DNA of 7,456 nucleotides. Source: an uncultured Chitinophagaceae bacterium. Lineage in GTDB: Bacteria > Bacteroidota > Bacteroidia > Chitinophagales > Chitinophagaceae. The notes under the pieces were generated by a model, which worked only from the letters and a program-made list of their open reading frames with translations, had not been told where the DNA came from and made no database searches. The translations under genes were made by a program, and so were the position numbers. Of this stretch, positions 5,824 to 7,456 are shown piece by piece; the first letter of the stretch is position 1; each line of letters opens with the position of its first letter. The stretch lies in the NCBI GenBank assembly GCA_946885665.1, contig CAMPGT010000197.1:1-7456 (forward strand), given 5' to 3'.

Positions 5824-6783
5824 ATGGGATTTTTCGATAAGCTGTTCGGTAAAAAAGAAAAGGAATCGCTCGACCAGGGCCTCCAAAAAACCAAAGAGGG
5901 CTTTCTCTCAAAAATCACAAAAGCGGTGGCCGGAAAAAGCACCGTGGATGAAGAGGTGCTCGACGATCTCGAAAATGCGCTGGTAAGTGCCGATGTGGGC
6001 ATCGATACCACTGTTCAGATCATAGAAAGGATCGAGAAGAGGGTGGCTAAAGATAAATATGTGGGCACTAGCGACTTGAACCGGCTGCTTAAAGAAGAAA
6101 TAGAAGGAGTGCTCACCGAACCCGCCGAAGGCACTTATACCTTTACGTCGGACCTTCCCACAAAACCGTACGTCATACTCGTTGTGGGAGTGAACGGAGC
6201 AGGCAAGACCACCACCATCGGCAAACTCGCTCATCACTTCAAACAAGCCGGAAAATCGGTTTTATTGGGTGCGGCAGACACTTTTCGTGCCGCCGCGGTC
6301 GATCAGCTAACGATATGGAGTGAACGAACCGGCGTGCCCATCGTGAAACAGGCCATGGGATCGGATCCCGCCTCTGTTGCGTTCGACACGGTGCAGAGCG
6401 CGGTGTCGCGTGGTACGGATGTTGTAATCATAGATACGGCGGGCCGGTTGCACAACAAAGTCCACCTGATGGAGGAGTTGTCGAAAATAAAAAGGGTAAC
6501 GTCGAAGATCATCCCGGAGTCGCCGCACGAGGTATTGCTGGTGCTCGACGGTTCAACGGGGCAGAATGCGCTGGAGCAGGCAAAGCAGTTTACTGCGGCT
6601 ACGGATGTCACGGCCATCGCCATCACTAAACTGGATGGCACCGCAAAGGGTGGCGTTGTACTTGCGGTAGCGAATCAGTTTAAGATACCGGTAAAGTTCA
6701 TTGGAGTGGGCGAGAAAATGGACGACCTTCTTGTATTTAATAAAAAGGAATTTGTGAATAGCTTATTTAATCTTGAAAATTAA
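5824..6783 (+). CDS. ftsY: FtsY, signal recognition particle receptor GTPase
   Basis: FtsY docks signal recognition particle-bound ribosomes at the inner membrane and, through paired GTP hydrolysis with Ffh, hands nascent membrane and secreted proteins to SecYEG. The 319 residues make up the NG core with almost no acidic A domain (E. coli FtsY has about 500 residues). The N-terminus, MGFFDKLFGKKEKE, is a likely amphipathic membrane-binding helix. The N domain spans about 15-100. The G domain has GVNGAGKTT (122-130, P-loop), DTFRAAA (152-158), DTAGR (204-208), TKLDGTAKGG (268-277, guanine specificity) and GVGEKMDDL (295-303). The ATG at 5824 follows an A-rich leader (CTGAAAA). The ribosomal genes upstream link translation and targeting. 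A hairpin and a -7 box in the 77-base gap suggest transcription at least partly independent of them. Confidence 0.98.
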   Translation: MGFFDKLFGKKEKESLDQGLQKTKEGFLSKITKAVAGKSTVDEEVLDDLENALVSADVGIDTTVQIIERIEKRVAKDKYVGTSDLNRLLKEEIEGVLTEPAEGTYTFTSDLPTKPYVILVVGVNGAGKTTTIGKLAHHFKQAGKSVLLGAADTFRAAAVDQLTIWSERTGVPIVKQAMGSDPASVAFDTVQSAVSRGTDVVIIDTAGRLHNKVHLMEELSKIKRVTSKIIPESPHEVLLVLDGSTGQNALEQAKQFTAATDVTAIAITKLDGTAKGGVVLAVANQFKIPVKFIGVGEKMDDLLVFNKKEFVNSLFNLEN

Positions 6784-6805
6784 CGGAGAACGAACGAAAA
6801 TTTAT

Positions 6806-6813
6806 TTTCTTTG
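6806..6813 (+). promoter_or_regulatory. weak -7-like box before the small outer-membrane protein gene
   Basis: TTTCTTTG differs from TAnnTTTG at one base and lies 14 bases before the ATG at 6828, a common distance in this phylum. No TTTG lies 19-21 bases upstream, and no terminator is visible after ftsY, so co-transcription with ftsY is equally plausible. Confidence 0.25.
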
Positions 6814-6827
6814 TGCAAAATATATTT

Positions 6828-7307
6828 ATGAAAACTCATTTGTTGACAGGATTTGTTGCATTGTTTTTAGTCGGTTCTTTGAATCTTTCTGCACAGGACA
6901 GGTCGGCAGACGGTTCGTCGTACAGGAACGCCATCGGTCTGGGTATTGATTTCGGTGACGGATCGACACTGGTGGGACCTTCCTACAAACATTTTTTCTC
7001 GGAAAATAATGTGGGTAAGTTCGAAGTGCTCTTTGGCAATTATGTGGCAATCCAGGCTTTTTATGAATATCATGGAGATATCGAAGGAGCCGCAGGTTTG
7101 AGATGGTTTGCCGGTGCCGGTGCGGGTGCTGCCCTGGATGACGATGCGTCTGCATTTATGCTGAAACCCATTGGAGGACTCGATTATAAGATCAATGGGG
7201 TTCCTTTGGCGTTTTCGTTCGACTGGCGACCTACATTCTTCATTGCCGACAATTCAGATTTTCAGGCCGCGAGATTTGGACTTGGCTTCAGGTACGCGTT
7301 TAATTAA
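6828..7307 (+). CDS. small secreted protein, probable outer-membrane beta-barrel
   Basis: The 159-residue product starts with a clear signal peptide, MKTHLLTGFVALFLVGSLNLSAQ, with cleavage expected after Ala22 or Gln23, as is usual in Bacteroidota. The mature part alternates polar and hydrophobic residues and is rich in Gly and aromatics (IGLGIDFG, VAIQAFYEYH, LRWFAGAGAGAAL, FSFDWRPTFFI), ending in FGLGFRYAFN. This pattern fits a small eight-stranded-type outer-membrane barrel. I recall a widespread uncharacterised Bacteroidota family with the same order: a GL.W..G.GA segment, an acidic DDD stretch, a G..GL.Y segment, then L..S.DW.P.F. No enzymatic motif is visible and the function is unknown. 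An in-frame GTG at 6813 would put five residues before the signal peptide and overlaps a -7-like box, so ATG at 6828 is preferred. It lies 44 bases after ftsY, itself part of the export route. Confidence 0.85.
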   Translation: MKTHLLTGFVALFLVGSLNLSAQDRSADGSSYRNAIGLGIDFGDGSTLVGPSYKHFFSENNVGKFEVLFGNYVAIQAFYEYHGDIEGAAGLRWFAGAGAGAALDDDASAFMLKPIGGLDYKINGVPLAFSFDWRPTFFIADNSDFQAARFGLGFRYAFN

Positions 7308-7355
7308 TGCAAACATCGGCCCTGGTTGTATAGGTGCTGATTTTACAGGATTATG

Positions 7356-7402
7356 AGCTGCAAGTGGTAACGGGAAAACTTACCTTTGCAGCTTTATTTA
7401 TT
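7356..7402 (+). terminator. two-part hairpin with T-rich tail after the outer-membrane protein gene
   Basis: AGCTGCAA (7356-7363) pairs with TTGCAGCT (7386-7393). Inside it GGTAA (7366-7370) pairs with TTACC (7380-7384), leaving a small GT/T internal loop and the apical loop CGGGAAAAC. A T-rich stretch, TTTATTTATT, follows at 7393-7402. Thirteen Watson-Crick pairs with such a tail, 48 bases after a stop codon, fit an intrinsic terminator, although the T-run is interrupted by A. The 3' arm also contains a perfect TAnnTTTG box, so an operator or attenuator role for the next gene is an alternative. Confidence 0.6.
7381..7388 (+). promoter_or_regulatory. likely -7 box of a gene starting beyond the window
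   Basis: TACCTTTG matches TAnnTTTG exactly and is followed by C, as often seen in this group. Only CTG is found near the expected -33 position (7358-7360). From a start near 7393 the remaining sequence would be an untranslated leader of at least 63 bases, very A-rich at 7421-7456 and without an ATG-initiated gene, consistent with a downstream gene just outside the window. The box lies inside the 3' arm of the hairpin at 7356-7402. Confidence 0.5.
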
Positions 7403-7456
7403 GATAGAAACATCAGTTTTGAATAAATACATAATAAAAAAGAAACCTAAAAAACC

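Noticed and set aside
6813..6827. GTG start for the small outer-membrane protein
   Set aside because: It would place five extra residues before a complete signal peptide, and it falls within a -7-like box; ATG at 6828 is the better start.
1..7456. tRNA, rRNA, CRISPR array, transposase, toxin-antitoxin or phage genes
   Set aside because: I looked for cloverleaf-like arms, regularly spaced direct repeats and recognisable protein motifs on both strands and saw none. The only regular repeats are the 7-base tracts and the 15-base duplication.

Overview
The window looks like a chromosomal housekeeping segment from a member of the Bacteroidota, most likely in or near the Chitinophagaceae. Supporting signs are Bacteroidota-style promoter boxes (TTTG about 19 bases before TAnnTTTG) close to start codons, A-rich leaders without Shine-Dalgarno sequences, the linkage rpmB-rpmG-DUF4295-ftsY, a 296-residue Ppx/GppA protein, and a small exported protein whose signal peptide ends in the typical Ser-Ala-Gln. 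The placement rests on recalled protein similarity and gene order, not on a database search.

Left part, all on the minus strand (read right to left): ppk1 (polyphosphate kinase, 2824-4947) overlaps ppx (exopolyphosphatase family, 1937-2827) by four bases in an ATGA junction. Then come panB (first committed step of pantothenate and CoA synthesis, 1063-1878) and the first 277 codons of an ALDH7-type aldehyde dehydrogenase, cut by the window edge (1-833). The spaces between these genes are unusual. They carry degenerate 7-base tandem repeats, a GC-rich double palindrome, and a 191-base segment bounded by 20-base inverted repeats (18 of 20 matching).

Right part, all on the plus strand: a divergent intergenic region (4948-5091) holds a good promoter for rpmB. 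Then come rpmB (L28), rpmG (L33), a 57-codon basic protein of the DUF4295 family, a hairpin with a T-run, ftsY (SRP receptor GTPase), and a 159-residue secreted, probably outer-membrane beta-barrel protein. The last 149 bases hold a strong hairpin and a TAnnTTTG box, apparently the end of this transcript and the promoter and A-rich leader of a gene that begins beyond the window.

Functionally there are three groups: polyphosphate metabolism (ppk1-ppx), CoA precursor synthesis with an aldehyde dehydrogenase beside it, and a translation/membrane-targeting cluster. I found no defence system, CRISPR array, phage gene, transposase gene or RNA gene. The least explained material is the intergenic repeat architecture at 834-1062 and 1879-1936.
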